25,070 bases of DNA from Candidatus Elarobacter sp. Its GTDB lineage: Bacteria > Vulcanimicrobiota > Vulcanimicrobiia > Vulcanimicrobiales > Vulcanimicrobiaceae. A program made the translations under genes and the position numbers. This document shows positions 7,099 through 14,635 of this stretch, in pieces (within the stretch, counting starts at the first letter, position 1; the number at the start of each line of letters is the position of its first letter). The notes beneath the pieces are model-generated. The model was not told the DNA's origin and did no database searches. It saw nothing but the letters and a program-made list of their open reading frames with translations. Where the stretch lies: contig JASLGJ010000021.1 of the NCBI GenBank assembly GCA_030150085.1, positions 1 through 25,070 of the forward strand, in the 5' to 3' direction.

Positions 7099-9425
7099 GT
7101 GCGCGGCGCGGCTCCGAAGCGCTCGCGCAGCGCGGCGACGATGCGGCCCAGCGCGGCCTCGGCGGCCTCGTCGGTCAGCGTCGTCTCGTCGCTCTGCAGC
7201 ACGATCCGCAGCGCGAGCGACTTCTTGCCCTCGCCGACCTGCGGCCCGCGGTACTCGTCGAACACCGCCGCCGCGCGCACCAGCCCTTCGGCGCGGACGG
7301 CGGCGGTGAGGTCGCCGGCGAGCACGTCGAGCGGCACGACCACGGCCAGGTCGCGGTCGACCGGCGGGAACTTCGAGGGCTCGGCGTACTGGCGCACCGC
7401 CTTGGCCGGGAGCGCTTCGGCGAACAGCGTCGCCAGCGCCGCGTCGTCGGGCACGCCGTAGGCCCGCGCCAGGCGCGGGTCGACCACGCCGACGTAGCCG
7501 ACCAGCGTCTCGCCGACCCGCAGCGCGGCGGTCTTGCCGGGGTGCAGCGAGGCGTACGCGCCCCGCTCGACGCGGGCCTCGGCGCCGCTCACCCGGCGCA
7601 GCAGCGCCAGCACGTCGGACTTCAGCCGCCCGAAGGCTTCCGGCCCGCCCAGGTGCAGCGCGGTCAGCTCGACCCGCTCCTCGGGCTGGCTCTGCGCGTC
7701 GGCGAAGACGTGCCCCAGCTCGAAGACGCGGTACGGGCGCACGGCCCGGTCGCGCGCGGCGAACTCCAGCAGCGCCGGGGCCAGCGCGAAGCGCATCCAG
7801 CGCTGGTCCTCCGAGAGCGGGTTGGTGATCTCGACCGGCGCGGGGATCGCCAGCCCGGCCTCGCGCCAGGTGCGCGCGACGCTGCCCGGCTGGAGCGAGA
7901 GGGTCAGGAACTCGGTGTAGCCCAGCGCGGCCAGGGTAGCGGCCAGCTCGTTCTCGCGCTCGAACTGGGCGCTGTCGATGGCTTGCGGCTGGACCGGCGG
8001 CACCTCGGCCCGGACGCGGTCGTAGCCGACCACGCGCGCGATCTCCTCGACCAGGTCGGCCGGGATCTGCACGTCGCCCCGCCAGTACGGTGGAAGCACC
8101 GCGAACCCGTCCGGGTCGCGGGTCAGCTCGAAACCGAGCGAGCTCAGCGCGCGCTCGATCTCGGGCGCTTCGACGGCGAAGCCCAGCAGGCGGCGGACCT
8201 CCGCGCTGCGCAGGGCGACCGGGGCGGGCGGGGCGACCGGCGCGCCGGCGGCGTGGGGCGGGCGCACGATCCCGCCCTCGGCCTGGAGCAAGTGGGCCGC
8301 CCGGGCCGCCCCGAGGTCGGTCAAAGCCGGCGGGAGCGACTTCTCGAACCGGCTCGAGGCCTCGCTGCGCAGCTTGAGCGCGGTGCTGGTGCGGCGGATG
8401 CGCGGCCCGGTCCAGGCCGCGGCCTCGATCAGCAGTTCGGTCGTGTCGGGCTGCACCTCGCTGCGCTGCCCGCCCATCACGCCCGCCAGCGAGGTCGGGC
8501 CCTCGTCGTCGGCGATCACGATCATCCGCGAATCGAGGGTGCGCTCCTGGCCGTCGAGGGTCGTGAAGCGCTCGCCGTCGCCCGCGTCGCGCACGATCAG
8601 GTGCCCGCCCGCGATGCGCGCGTGGTCGAAGAAGTGCAGCGGCTGGCCCAGCTCCAGCATGACGAAGTTCGAGATGTCGACCACGTTGTCGATCGGGCGC
8701 TGGCCGGCCAGCGCCAGGCGCAGCCGCATCCAGGTCGCGCCGGGCCGCACCGTCACGCCGCTCACGCGCTGGTACACGAAGCGCTTGCAGTCGACGGTCT
8801 CGATCGTCACCCGCGTGTCGTCGCTCGCGCCGTGCGCGTCCACGCCGGTCGCCGGCTCGCGCAGCGGCACGCCGAACGCCGCCGCCAATTCGCGCGCCAG
8901 GCCGACGACCGAGAGCGCGTCGGGGCGGTTGGGCGTGACGTCGACCTCGAGCACCGGGTCGGTGAGGCGGTACAGCGCGACGACGTCGGTGCCCAGCGGC
9001 ACGTCGGGGTCGAGCTGCAGGATGCCGTCCTCGAACCACTCCTCGGGCAGGCCCAGCTCGTTGGCCGAGCACAGCATGCCCTCGGAGTCGATCCCGCGCA
9101 TCTTGCGCGGCGCGATCTTCAGGCCGCCGGCGAGCTGCGCGCCGATGCGCGCGACCGGCACGATCTGTCCCTGCGCGACGTTGGTCGCGGCGGTCGCGAT
9201 CAGCAGCGGCGTGCCGTCGCCGACGTCCATCGTGCACAGCGTCAGGCGGTCGGCGTTGGGATGCTTTTCGGTCTTGGCGATGCGGCCCGCGACGACGCTG
9301 GTCAACGCTTCGCGGGCGTCGATCTCGTCGACCGGGAAGCCCAGCGTCGCCAGGCGCGCCACGATCTCATCGGAGTTCGCGGGCAGGTCGACGTAGTCGC
9401 GCAGCCACATGATCGGAACGCGCAT
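7095..9425 (-). CDS. pheT: Phenylalanine--tRNA ligase beta subunit
   Basis: This is the 776-aa beta subunit of the alpha2-beta2 phenylalanyl-tRNA synthetase, a usual bacterial length. The N-terminus MRVPIMWLRDYVDLP is followed by the EMAP-like tRNA-binding domain (about residues 40-150, with AKTEKHPNADRLTLCTMDVG). Then come the B3/B4 editing domain (NRPDALSVVGLARELAAAFG), B5 domains (PPYWRGDVQIPADLVEEIAR), the catalytic-like core, and a C-terminal FDX-ACB anticodon-binding domain (PPVDRDLAVVVPLDV). The start codon at 9425 is one base beyond the pheS stop and the end overlaps cvpA by 4 bp, so the three genes form a coupled operon driven from the promoter near 10757. Confidence 0.98.
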   Translation of the reverse strand: MRVPIMWLRDYVDLPANSDEIVARLATLGFPVDEIDAREALTSVVAGRIAKTEKHPNADRLTLCTMDVGDGTPLLIATAATNVAQGQIVPVARIGAQLAGGLKIAPRKMRGIDSEGMLCSANELGLPEEWFEDGILQLDPDVPLGTDVVALYRLTDPVLEVDVTPNRPDALSVVGLARELAAAFGVPLREPATGVDAHGASDDTRVTIETVDCKRFVYQRVSGVTVRPGATWMRLRLALAGQRPIDNVVDISNFVMLELGQPLHFFDHARIAGGHLIVRDAGDGERFTTLDGQERTLDSRMIVIADDEGPTSLAGVMGGQRSEVQPDTTELLIEAAAWTGPRIRRTSTALKLRSEASSRFEKSLPPALTDLGAARAAHLLQAEGGIVRPPHAAGAPVAPPAPVALRSAEVRRLLGFAVEAPEIERALSSLGFELTRDPDGFAVLPPYWRGDVQIPADLVEEIARVVGYDRVRAEVPPVQPQAIDSAQFERENELAATLAALGYTEFLTLSLQPGSVARTWREAGLAIPAPVEITNPLSEDQRWMRFALAPALLEFAARDRAVRPYRVFELGHVFADAQSQPEERVELTALHLGGPEAFGRLKSDVLALLRRVSGAEARVERGAYASLHPGKTAALRVGETLVGYVGVVDPRLARAYGVPDDAALATLFAEALPAKAVRQYAEPSKFPPVDRDLAVVVPLDVLAGDLTAAVRAEGLVRAAAVFDEYRGPQVGEGKKSLALRIVLQSDETTLTDEAAEAALGRIVAALRERFGAAPRT

Positions 9426-9426
9426 G

Positions 9427-10461
9427 CTACGCCAAGCCCTCCGCGAAGCCGGGCTGGTTCTCGACGAAGGCCCGAATGTCGTTGATCCCGTGCCGTTTCA
9501 TGGCGATGCGCTCCAAGCCGCAGCCGAAGGCCCAGCCGGTCACCTCGTCGGGGTCGTAGCCCACCGAGCGCAGCACGTTGGGGTGCACCATGCCGCTCCC
9601 GCCGATCTCGATCCAGCCGCTGCCGCCGCAGGTGCGGCACGCGCCGCCTTCGCCGTGACAGCTCGGGCACTTCACGTCGACTTCCGCCGACGGTTCGGTG
9701 AAGGGAAAGAACGACGGGCGGAAGCGCACGTCGGCATCGGGTCCGAACAGCTCGCGCGTCATCCCGACCAGCATGCCCTTGAGGTGGCCGAAGTGCACCC
9801 CGCGCCCGACCATCAGCCCTTCGACCTGGTGGAACATGTAGAGGTGGCGCGCGTCGACCGCGTCGCGCCGGTACGCCTTGCCCGGCACGATCACCGCGAT
9901 GGGCGGCGGGTTGGCGCGCATGGTGCGGACCTGCATCGGCGAGGTGTGCGTGCGCAGCAGCAGATCGGGGCGCAGGTAGAACGAGTCCAGCCCTTCGCGC
10001 GCGGGATGGTCGGGCGGGATGTTGAGCGCGTCGAAGTTGTTCGCGTCGGTCTCGATCTCGGGCCCCAGCACGACCGCGAAGCCGTGCCGGGTGAAGTAGC
10101 GCGCCACGTCGAGCGCGACTTGGCGCACCGGGTGGAGCGCGCCCAGGTGCGGCGCGGGGCCGGGGAACGTCACGTCGATCGTGTCGCTCAGCGAGGCGTC
10201 GAGCGCCGCCCGCTCGAGGCGTTCGGAGGCTTGCGCGAGCTTGGCTTCCAAGCTCTCCACCGCCGCGTTGATCACCTTGCCGGCGCCGCCGCGCTCCGCC
10301 GGCGGCAGCTTGCCGATGCCGCGCCGCACCGCGGTCACCTCGCCGCTGCGGCCGAGGAACGCCACCCGCACCTCGTCGAGGGCGCGGGCGTCGGGTGCGC
10401 TCGCCACCGCGTCGTCGAAGCGCGCGGCCAGCGAGGCGAGGGTCGATTCGATCTCAGTCAT
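9427..10461 (-). CDS. pheS: Phenylalanine--tRNA ligase alpha subunit
   Basis: This is the catalytic alpha subunit, 344 aa from the ATG at 10461. Class II motifs are GPEIETDANNFDALNIPPDH, FHQVEG, RFRPSFFPFTEPSAEVDV and GWAFGCGLERIAMKRHGI. The CPSCHGEGGACRTCGGSGW segment, a CxxC pair normal for many bacterial PheS, precedes motif 3. The start is uncertain. ATG 10461 gives the usual MTEIESTLASL opening, but its GGCGGGA lies immediately against the codon. An in-frame ATG at 10476 begins only 4 nt after the T-tract of a terminator. Both lack a well-spaced ribosome site, so initiation may depend on the leader structure or on coupling. A frame extending up to 10563 would cross the terminator and is rejected. 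Confidence 0.96.
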   Translation of the reverse strand: MTEIESTLASLAARFDDAVASAPDARALDEVRVAFLGRSGEVTAVRRGIGKLPPAERGGAGKVINAAVESLEAKLAQASERLERAALDASLSDTIDVTFPGPAPHLGALHPVRQVALDVARYFTRHGFAVVLGPEIETDANNFDALNIPPDHPAREGLDSFYLRPDLLLRTHTSPMQVRTMRANPPPIAVIVPGKAYRRDAVDARHLYMFHQVEGLMVGRGVHFGHLKGMLVGMTRELFGPDADVRFRPSFFPFTEPSAEVDVKCPSCHGEGGACRTCGGSGWIEIGGSGMVHPNVLRSVGYDPDEVTGWAFGCGLERIAMKRHGINDIRAFVENQPGFAEGLA

Positions 10462-10480
10462 TCCCGCCGTCGTCATAAGC

Positions 10481-10513
10481 AAAAAAGAACGCCCGATCCT
10501 GGTGACCGGGCGT
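10481..10513 (-). terminator. Intrinsic terminator directly upstream of pheS (putative attenuator)
   Basis: Read on the reverse strand, ACGCCCG (10513-10507), an 11-nt loop, CGGGCGT (10495-10489) and then TTCTTTTTT ending at 10481 form a textbook rho-independent terminator. It lies after the promoter and leader ORF but before pheS, so it would abort pheST transcription unless something prevents it. That makes it a strong candidate for an attenuator. Confidence 0.8.
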
Positions 10514-10539
10514 GTCGCTTCTTCTCGGTTCTCCGTCGT

Positions 10540-10578
10540 GCGTCCGCTTCGGACGCCGCCCACGTCATGCCGTGGGCG
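10540..10578 (-). promoter_or_regulatory. Two leader hairpins upstream of the pheS terminator
   Basis: Hairpin A pairs CGCCCACG (10578-10571) with CGTGGGCG (10564-10557); its 6-nt loop contains the leader ORF stop codon. Hairpin B pairs GCGTCCG (10556-10550) with CGGACGC (10546-10540) around AAG. The 3' arm of A (TGGGCG, 10562-10557) can also pair with CGCCCG of the terminator's 5' arm (10512-10507), so A and an antiterminator would be mutually exclusive. The pairing is seen in the sequence; the regulatory logic is inferred. Confidence 0.55.
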
Positions 10579-10663
10579 AAGGATGCAATTGCCGGTACAT
10601 CAGATACGCGCTGATCGAGCCCGTGCTCGAGAACAAGTTCCAGAAGAATTCCGAAGTGCGCAT
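10565..10663 (-). CDS. YqzL-like 32-aa micro-ORF in the pheST leader
   Basis: This short ORF opens at ATG 10663 and stops at 10565. A GACAGGAG-type ribosome site lies about 15 nt upstream. The peptide begins MRTSEFFWNLFSSTGSISAY and continues LMYRQLHPSPTA. The pattern FxWxxF-x2-TG-x3-AYLxY(K/R) matches what I recall of the small YqzL-like family of Bacillus and other bacteria, a protein of unknown function usually about 45 aa. It also carries three Phe codons, one Trp and two Tyr, and lies between a good promoter and the terminator preceding pheS. It is therefore either a true small protein, a regulatory leader peptide, or both. The family match is from memory. Confidence 0.6.
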   Translation of the reverse strand: MRTSEFFWNLFSSTGSISAYLMYRQLHPSPTA

Positions 10664-10728
10664 GTTCGGCGGCGGTGCCTCTCCTGTCGTTCGGCTTCGC
10701 GCGGGGCCTGGTCCGCGTCGGCGAGGTT

Positions 10729-10757
10729 ACTATAGCACCGGTCGGAATGCGCGCCAA
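10729..10757 (-). promoter_or_regulatory. Promoter of the pheST leader
   Basis: On the reverse strand TTGGCG (10757-10752), 17 bp, then TATAGT (10734-10729) closely match a housekeeping sigma promoter. It lies between the RNA methyltransferase stop (10769) and the leader ORF, with transcription predicted to start near 10722. This gives pheST its own promoter. Confidence 0.75.
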
Positions 10758-10768
10758 GTCTTGACAGA

Positions 10769-11566
10769 TCAGCCTTTTTCGGCGCCTTGACAGGGGTCTT
10801 GACAGCGGGCGGACTCGTACAGGACGATGCTGCCCGCCACCGCCGCGTTCAGGCTCTCGGTCGGGCCCAGGTGGGGGATGCGGACGAGCCGGTCCCAGCG
10901 CGGCAGCCAGTCCCCGACCCCCCGCCGCTCGTTGCCGACCGCGACGATCGCCCGGTCCGGAAGTCCCGCCGCCCGCAGGTCCTCGCCCTCCGCGCCGGTC
11001 GCCACGACGGGCCGGCTGGCCGCGGCCGCGGCGGCCAGCAGCTCCTCGGCCTCGACCGGCGCGACGGGCAGCCGGAAGAGCGAGCCCATCGCGGCCCGCA
11101 CGACCTTGGGGGCGTACGGGTCGACCCCGCCCCGCCCGAACAGCACCCCGGCCGCGCCGAAGGCCTCCGCCGAGCGGACCAGCGTGCCGGCGTTGCCGGG
11201 GTCGTTCAGTCCCGCCAGCAGCAGCACCGGTCCCGGCCGGGCCAGGATCGCGCCCAGCTCGTGGACGGGGAGATCGCACACCGCGAGCACCCCGCTGGGG
11301 GTCTCGACGTCGGACAGGCGCGCGAAGAGCCGCTCGGGGACCAGGTGGACCGGGATGCCGGCCGCCTCGAAGCGGCTCGCCGCGAAGCGCTCCAGGCCCG
11401 CGGCGGTCGCGTAAAGTTCTTGTATTGTTATCCCGCTGCGCTCGGCCTCGGCCAGCAGGGTCGGGCCTTCGGCCGCGAAGCGGGCCTGCTCGCGCCGGCC
11501 GCGCGCGGTGCGCAGCTCGCGGACCCGCTCGACGCGCGGGTTGTGGGGGCTCAGCTCGGTCGGCAC
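10769..11566 (-). CDS. TrmH/SpoU family RNA 2'-O-methyltransferase
   Basis: This is a 265-aa SPOUT-class methyltransferase that uses S-adenosylmethionine to methylate ribose 2'-OH groups in rRNA or tRNA. The N-terminal ~90 residues resemble the SpoU substrate-binding domain (ARFAAEGPTLLAEAE). The knotted C-terminal domain shows motif 1, LNDPGNAGTLVRSAEAFGA at about 120-138, motif 2, VGNERRGV, and motif 3, IPHLGPTESLNAAVAGSIV. The conserved Asn and Arg of motif 1, the Glu of motif 2 and the Ser-Leu-Asn of motif 3 are present. The GTG start at 11566 has no clear ribosome site. As in many bacteria it lies just upstream of pheST, but the promoter between them suggests partly separate transcription. 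The target nucleotide is not evident. Confidence 0.93.
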   Translation of the reverse strand: MPTELSPHNPRVERVRELRTARGRREQARFAAEGPTLLAEAERSGITIQELYATAAGLERFAASRFEAAGIPVHLVPERLFARLSDVETPSGVLAVCDLPVHELGAILARPGPVLLLAGLNDPGNAGTLVRSAEAFGAAGVLFGRGGVDPYAPKVVRAAMGSLFRLPVAPVEAEELLAAAAAASRPVVATGAEGEDLRAAGLPDRAIVAVGNERRGVGDWLPRWDRLVRIPHLGPTESLNAAVAGSIVLYESARCQDPCQGAEKG

Positions 11567-11618
11567 CCGGCGCGATTCGACGGCCGGGGGCGTCCGCCCG
11601 CGCCGCGAAGGACGCCCG

Positions 11619-11975
11619 GTGAAGGATACGCGGATCGCGGAGATCGCCTGGCTGGTGGTGATCGCGCTGCTGGTCGCGGCGGGCGGCTTCAGCCTGCTGC
11701 ACCTGCTGGCCCAGCACCGCCCGCTCGGCCTGGGGGTGGTGGCGGCGGCGGTCTTCGCCGCGGTGATGGCGATCCGCCGGACCTACGACCCGGCCGTGCC
11801 GGGCGCGCGGCGCGAGGTCACCAAGGCCGCGACCTACTGCTGCGCGGCGCTCCTGGCACTGATCCCGGTCGCCACGGGTAAGCACGAGGGCATCGCGATC
11901 GTCGCGGCCGAGGTCGCGCTGATCTTCGACATCGTCAGCATCGCGGCCAGGCCGCGGGCCGCGGGAGGGCAGTAA
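11619..11975 (+). CDS. Small integral membrane protein, unknown function
   Basis: This is a 118-aa hydrophobic protein with three to four predicted membrane segments: IAWLVVIALLVAAGGFSLLH, LGLGVVAAAVFAAVMAI, ATYCCAALLALIPVAT and a C-terminal IAIVAAEVALIFDIVSIAA. A YCC pair lies in the third segment. I chose GTG 11619 because GAAGGA at 11607-11612 sits 6 bp before it; longer in-frame versions run back into the divergent methyltransferase gene. It heads a six-gene co-directional operon and ends 4 bp before the SDR start. I do not recognise the family. Confidence 0.72.
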   Translation: MKDTRIAEIAWLVVIALLVAAGGFSLLHLLAQHRPLGLGVVAAAVFAAVMAIRRTYDPAVPGARREVTKAATYCCAALLALIPVATGKHEGIAIVAAEVALIFDIVSIAARPRAAGGQ

Positions 11976-11979
11976 CGAC

Positions 11980-12855
11980 ATGCCGGTCTTCGTCACGGGC
12001 GGAACGGGTCTCATCGGGAAGAGCGTGGTGCGCGAGCTGCGCCGCCGCACCCACGCGGTGCGCGCGCTGGCGCGCAGCGACGCCTCGGCCGGCGCGCTGG
12101 CGGAGCTGGGCGCCGAGCCGGTGCGGGGCGACCTGCGCGACCTCGACACCCTGCGGGCCGAGGCCGCCCGGGCCGACGCGGTGGTCCACTGCGCCTTCGA
12201 GCCCTCGGCCCAGGCCGTCGCGCTGGAGCGGGCCGCGCTGGAAGCCCTGCTCGACGCCCTGCGCCCGGGACGGGCCTTCGTCTACACCAGCGGGGTGTGG
12301 GTGTACGGCTCGCGCGGCGACGCGGTGGTCGCCGAGGACGCCCCGCTGAACCCGCTGGAGCTGGTGGCCTGGCGGCCCGCCCACGAGCAGCTCGTGCTGG
12401 CCCAGGACGGCCGCCTGCGGGCGCTGGTGATCCGGCCCGGCATCGTCTACGGCGACGGCGGCGGCATCCCGGGCGGGATGGTCGAGGAGGCCCGCAAGGG
12501 GCCGGTGCGGGTCGTCGGCGACGGCGCGAACCGCTGGCCGACCGTGCGCCACGACGCGCTGGGCGAGCTCTACGGCCTGGCCGTCGACCACCGCGCGGCG
12601 CACGGCGTCTTCAACGCCTCGCGCGGCGCGGCCGTGCCCTACGCGGAGATCGCGCGCGCCGCCTCGCGCGCCGCGGGCGGCGACGGCGCCATCGAGTTCG
12701 TCGACCTCGCCGCCGCGCGGCGCGAGCTGGGCCCCTACGCCGACGCGCTGGCCTGCGACCTGCAGGTCGACAGCGGCCGCGCCGCGCGCGAGCTGGGCTG
12801 GGAGCCGCACCGCCCGATCCTGCTCGAAGAGCTCGCGAACACGACGGTCGTCTGA
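11980..12855 (+). CDS. NAD-dependent epimerase/dehydratase family protein (atypical extended SDR)
   Basis: This is a 291-aa extended SDR with the nucleotide motif TGGTGLIG (residues 7-14) and a preserved Ser region, FVYTSGVWVYGS, at about 98-109. The conserved VIRPGIVYGDGGG and a C-terminal substrate lobe follow. Where the catalytic YxxxK is expected it reads WRPAHE, so both the Tyr and the Lys are replaced. That places it among atypical SDRs that may bind NAD(P) without classical catalysis, for example regulatory or isomerase-like members. GGGAGGG at about 11963-11969 supports the ATG. The stop is directly abutted by the Nudix gene. The substrate is unknown. Confidence 0.88.
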   Translation: MPVFVTGGTGLIGKSVVRELRRRTHAVRALARSDASAGALAELGAEPVRGDLRDLDTLRAEAARADAVVHCAFEPSAQAVALERAALEALLDALRPGRAFVYTSGVWVYGSRGDAVVAEDAPLNPLELVAWRPAHEQLVLAQDGRLRALVIRPGIVYGDGGGIPGGMVEEARKGPVRVVGDGANRWPTVRHDALGELYGLAVDHRAAHGVFNASRGAAVPYAEIARAASRAAGGDGAIEFVDLAAARRELGPYADALACDLQVDSGRAARELGWEPHRPILLEELANTTVV

Positions 12856-13389
12856 ATGGGAGACGCGGTGGAAGTGCTCTCGACCCGCCGGGTCTACGAG
12901 GGCAAGGTGGTCAACCTGCGCGTCGACACCCTGCGCAGCGGTAACGGCAAGCCGCACGAGGCCGAGGTGGTCGAGCATGCCCAGGCGGTGGCGGTGATCG
13001 TGCGCCCGCAGCCCGGGCACCTGCTGCTGGTCAAGCAGTACCGCCGCCCGCTGGGGCGCGAGAACTGGGAGATCGTGGCGGGCAGCATGGATCCCGGCGA
13101 GTCGCCCGAGCAGGCCGCGGCGCGCGAGCTGCGCGAGGAGACGGGCTACGTGGCAAAGCGCGTCGAGCGGCTGTGGTCGGCCTACACCGCACCCGGGTTC
13201 TGCGAGGAGCTGCTGCACTTCTGCGTCGTCGACGGCTACGAGATCGGCCCGCCCGAGCCCGACGCCGACGAGGAGATCGAGCTGGGCGTGTTCGCGCTCC
13301 AGACGCTGTGGCGCAAGATCCAGCTCGACGAGCTGCCCGACGCGAAGACGCAGATCGCGGTGCTGTGGGCGCTGAGCGGGCGCGCCTAG
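12856..13389 (+). CDS. Nudix hydrolase, ADP-ribose pyrophosphatase-like
   Basis: This is a 177-aa Nudix protein that likely splits ADP-ribose or another nucleoside diphosphate sugar into AMP and a sugar phosphate. The Nudix box GSMDPGESPEQAAARELREE plus TGY fills residues 76-98 and contains all metal-binding Glu residues. The N-terminal strand with YEGKVVNLRVDT and the VKQYRRPLGRENWEI stretch is characteristic of the ADPRase subgroup. ATG 12856 follows the previous stop with no gap, so the two genes are probably coupled; there is no separate ribosome site. A GTG four codons on is the alternative start. Confidence 0.93.
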   Translation: MGDAVEVLSTRRVYEGKVVNLRVDTLRSGNGKPHEAEVVEHAQAVAVIVRPQPGHLLLVKQYRRPLGRENWEIVAGSMDPGESPEQAAARELREETGYVAKRVERLWSAYTAPGFCEELLHFCVVDGYEIGPPEPDADEEIELGVFALQTLWRKIQLDELPDAKTQIAVLWALSGRA

Positions 13390-13751
13390 TCGTCGTCCTG
13401 CAGCGCACGCTGCTGGGCGCGGTGGCGGAGTTCGGCCAAGAGCCGGGCTTCGCGCCGCACAAGGAGCGGGTGCTGGCGACCGCGGCGGCGCTCGACTACG
13501 TGCTGATGCTGGCCACGGACAGCGCGGGCACGCGCATTCCCGCCGCCGACGCCGAGCGCGCCATGCACGACGGCATCGCGCGCGGCGTCGACTCGCTGAT
13601 CGCGGTGGCCACCAGCGTGGCGAAGATCGGCACGCCGCGCGCGAGCGCGTTCGCGCACGAGACGGCGACCGTGCTGGGAACGATCGTGCGGGCCGAAGGC
13701 CTGAGCGACCACGAGCGCACCTTCGCCCTCATCGCGCTCGCCAACGCATGA
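13365..13751 (+). CDS. Hypothetical protein, about 128 aa
   Basis: I do not recognise this protein. The body GTRIPAADAERAMHDGIARG and the following DSLIAVATSVAKIGTP look helical and soluble, with no membrane segment or catalytic motif visible. The frame is supported by GC3 bias and by exact operon packing: its stop overlaps the next ATG (ATGA at 13748). The start is uncertain. GTG 13365 would overlap the Nudix gene by 25 bp, and GTG 13422 would leave a 32-bp gap; neither has a convincing ribosome site. A longer frame reaching back to 13173 would run fully inside the Nudix gene and is unlikely. Confidence 0.6.
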   Translation: MGAERARLVVVLQRTLLGAVAEFGQEPGFAPHKERVLATAAALDYVLMLATDSAGTRIPAADAERAMHDGIARGVDSLIAVATSVAKIGTPRASAFAHETATVLGTIVRAEGLSDHERTFALIALANA

Positions 13752-14635
13752 TCGACCCGGATGCCATCGCGGCGGCCCTCGACGCGGGCGAGGAGGCGCT
13801 GCTGGACGCCGAGATGCGCAGCGTCGTGCTGCAGCACGGCGCGCGCAGCGCGCGGGTGGTGGTGCTGCTGCACGGCCTGACCGCCAGCCCGCGCGCCTGG
13901 CGCGCCTTCGCCGACGAGCGCTTCGCGCGCGGCGAAAACGTGCTCGTGCCGCGCTTGCCGCGCCACGGTCACCAGGACCGCATGACCGCCGCGCTGGCCG
14001 GGCTGCGCGCCGACGAGCTGCGCGAGGCCGGCCGGCGCATCCTCGACGCGGCGGCCGCGCTGGGCGACGAGATCGTGCTGGTCGGCTTCTCGCTGGGCGG
14101 CGCGCTGGCGCTCCACCTGGCCCACGGCGACGCGCGGGTCGCGCGCGCGATCGCGGTCGCGCCGTTCTTGGGGCTGCTCGCGCTGCCGCACGACTGGCAC
14201 GCCTTCGCGCGCAGGCTGCTCGAGCGCAGCCCCAACCGCTTCCTGTACTGGAACCCGATCGACAAGGGCCGCAACTTGCCCGGGCACGGCTATCCCCGCT
14301 ACACCACGCGCGCGCTGGCGGCCGGGCTGGCGCTGGCCGACGCGCTGCGCGCCGCTGCGCGGAGCGGTCCGCCGCGCGCGCGCCACGTCGAGATCGTGCG
14401 CAACGCGGGCGAGGTCTCGGTCAACAACCGCGCCATCGACGACCTGGTCGAGCGCTGGCGCGCGATCGGCGGCGAGCGGGTGCGGGTCCACCGCCTGGTC
14501 GGCCTGGGCCCCTCGCACGACGTGATCGAGCCCGAGCGCAAGCACGCCCCGGCGCTGCGCTTCCTGCCCCACCTCCACGCCCTGCTCGACGCCCCGCCCG
14601 CCGAGCGCGACCTGACCATCGACGCCCGGAAATGA
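13748..14635 (+). CDS. Alpha/beta hydrolase
   Basis: This is a 295-aa serine hydrolase of the alpha/beta fold. It shows the oxyanion HG motif VVVLLHGLTASPRAW (about 37-51), the nucleophile elbow GFSLGG with Ser115, and a late His in LGPSHDVIEP. The acidic triad member is less clear: the usual Asp position reads NAGEVSVNNRAIDDL, where Glu or a nearby Asp could act. There is no signal peptide, so it is cytoplasmic. It overlaps the preceding gene and the cytidine deaminase by ATGA at each end, showing tight coupling. A carboxylesterase- or lysophospholipase-like role is possible; the substrate is unknown. Confidence 0.88.
   Translation: MIDPDAIAAALDAGEEALLDAEMRSVVLQHGARSARVVVLLHGLTASPRAWRAFADERFARGENVLVPRLPRHGHQDRMTAALAGLRADELREAGRRILDAAAALGDEIVLVGFSLGGALALHLAHGDARVARAIAVAPFLGLLALPHDWHAFARRLLERSPNRFLYWNPIDKGRNLPGHGYPRYTTRALAAGLALADALRAAARSGPPRARHVEIVRNAGEVSVNNRAIDDLVERWRAIGGERVRVHRLVGLGPSHDVIEPERKHAPALRFLPHLHALLDAPPAERDLTIDARK

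Noticed and set aside
6562..9237. An 891-codon reverse-strand frame that joins an alternative frame of pheT to cvpA
   Set aside because: Only its last 178 codons, from the GTG overlapping the pheT stop, encode a recognisable protein; the rest is an Arg/Ala-rich shadow of pheT.
10660..10700. A T-box-like AGAGGCACCGCC string in the pheST leader
   Set aside because: It is at the wrong end of the leader, far from the terminator, and lacks the conserved T-box sequence and stem I features.
10761..10804. Three TTGACA hexamers on the forward strand looking like tandem -35 boxes
   Set aside because: Two of them encode the repeated CQ-containing C-terminus of the RNA methyltransferase on the other strand, no -10 boxes are suitably placed, and no forward gene follows.
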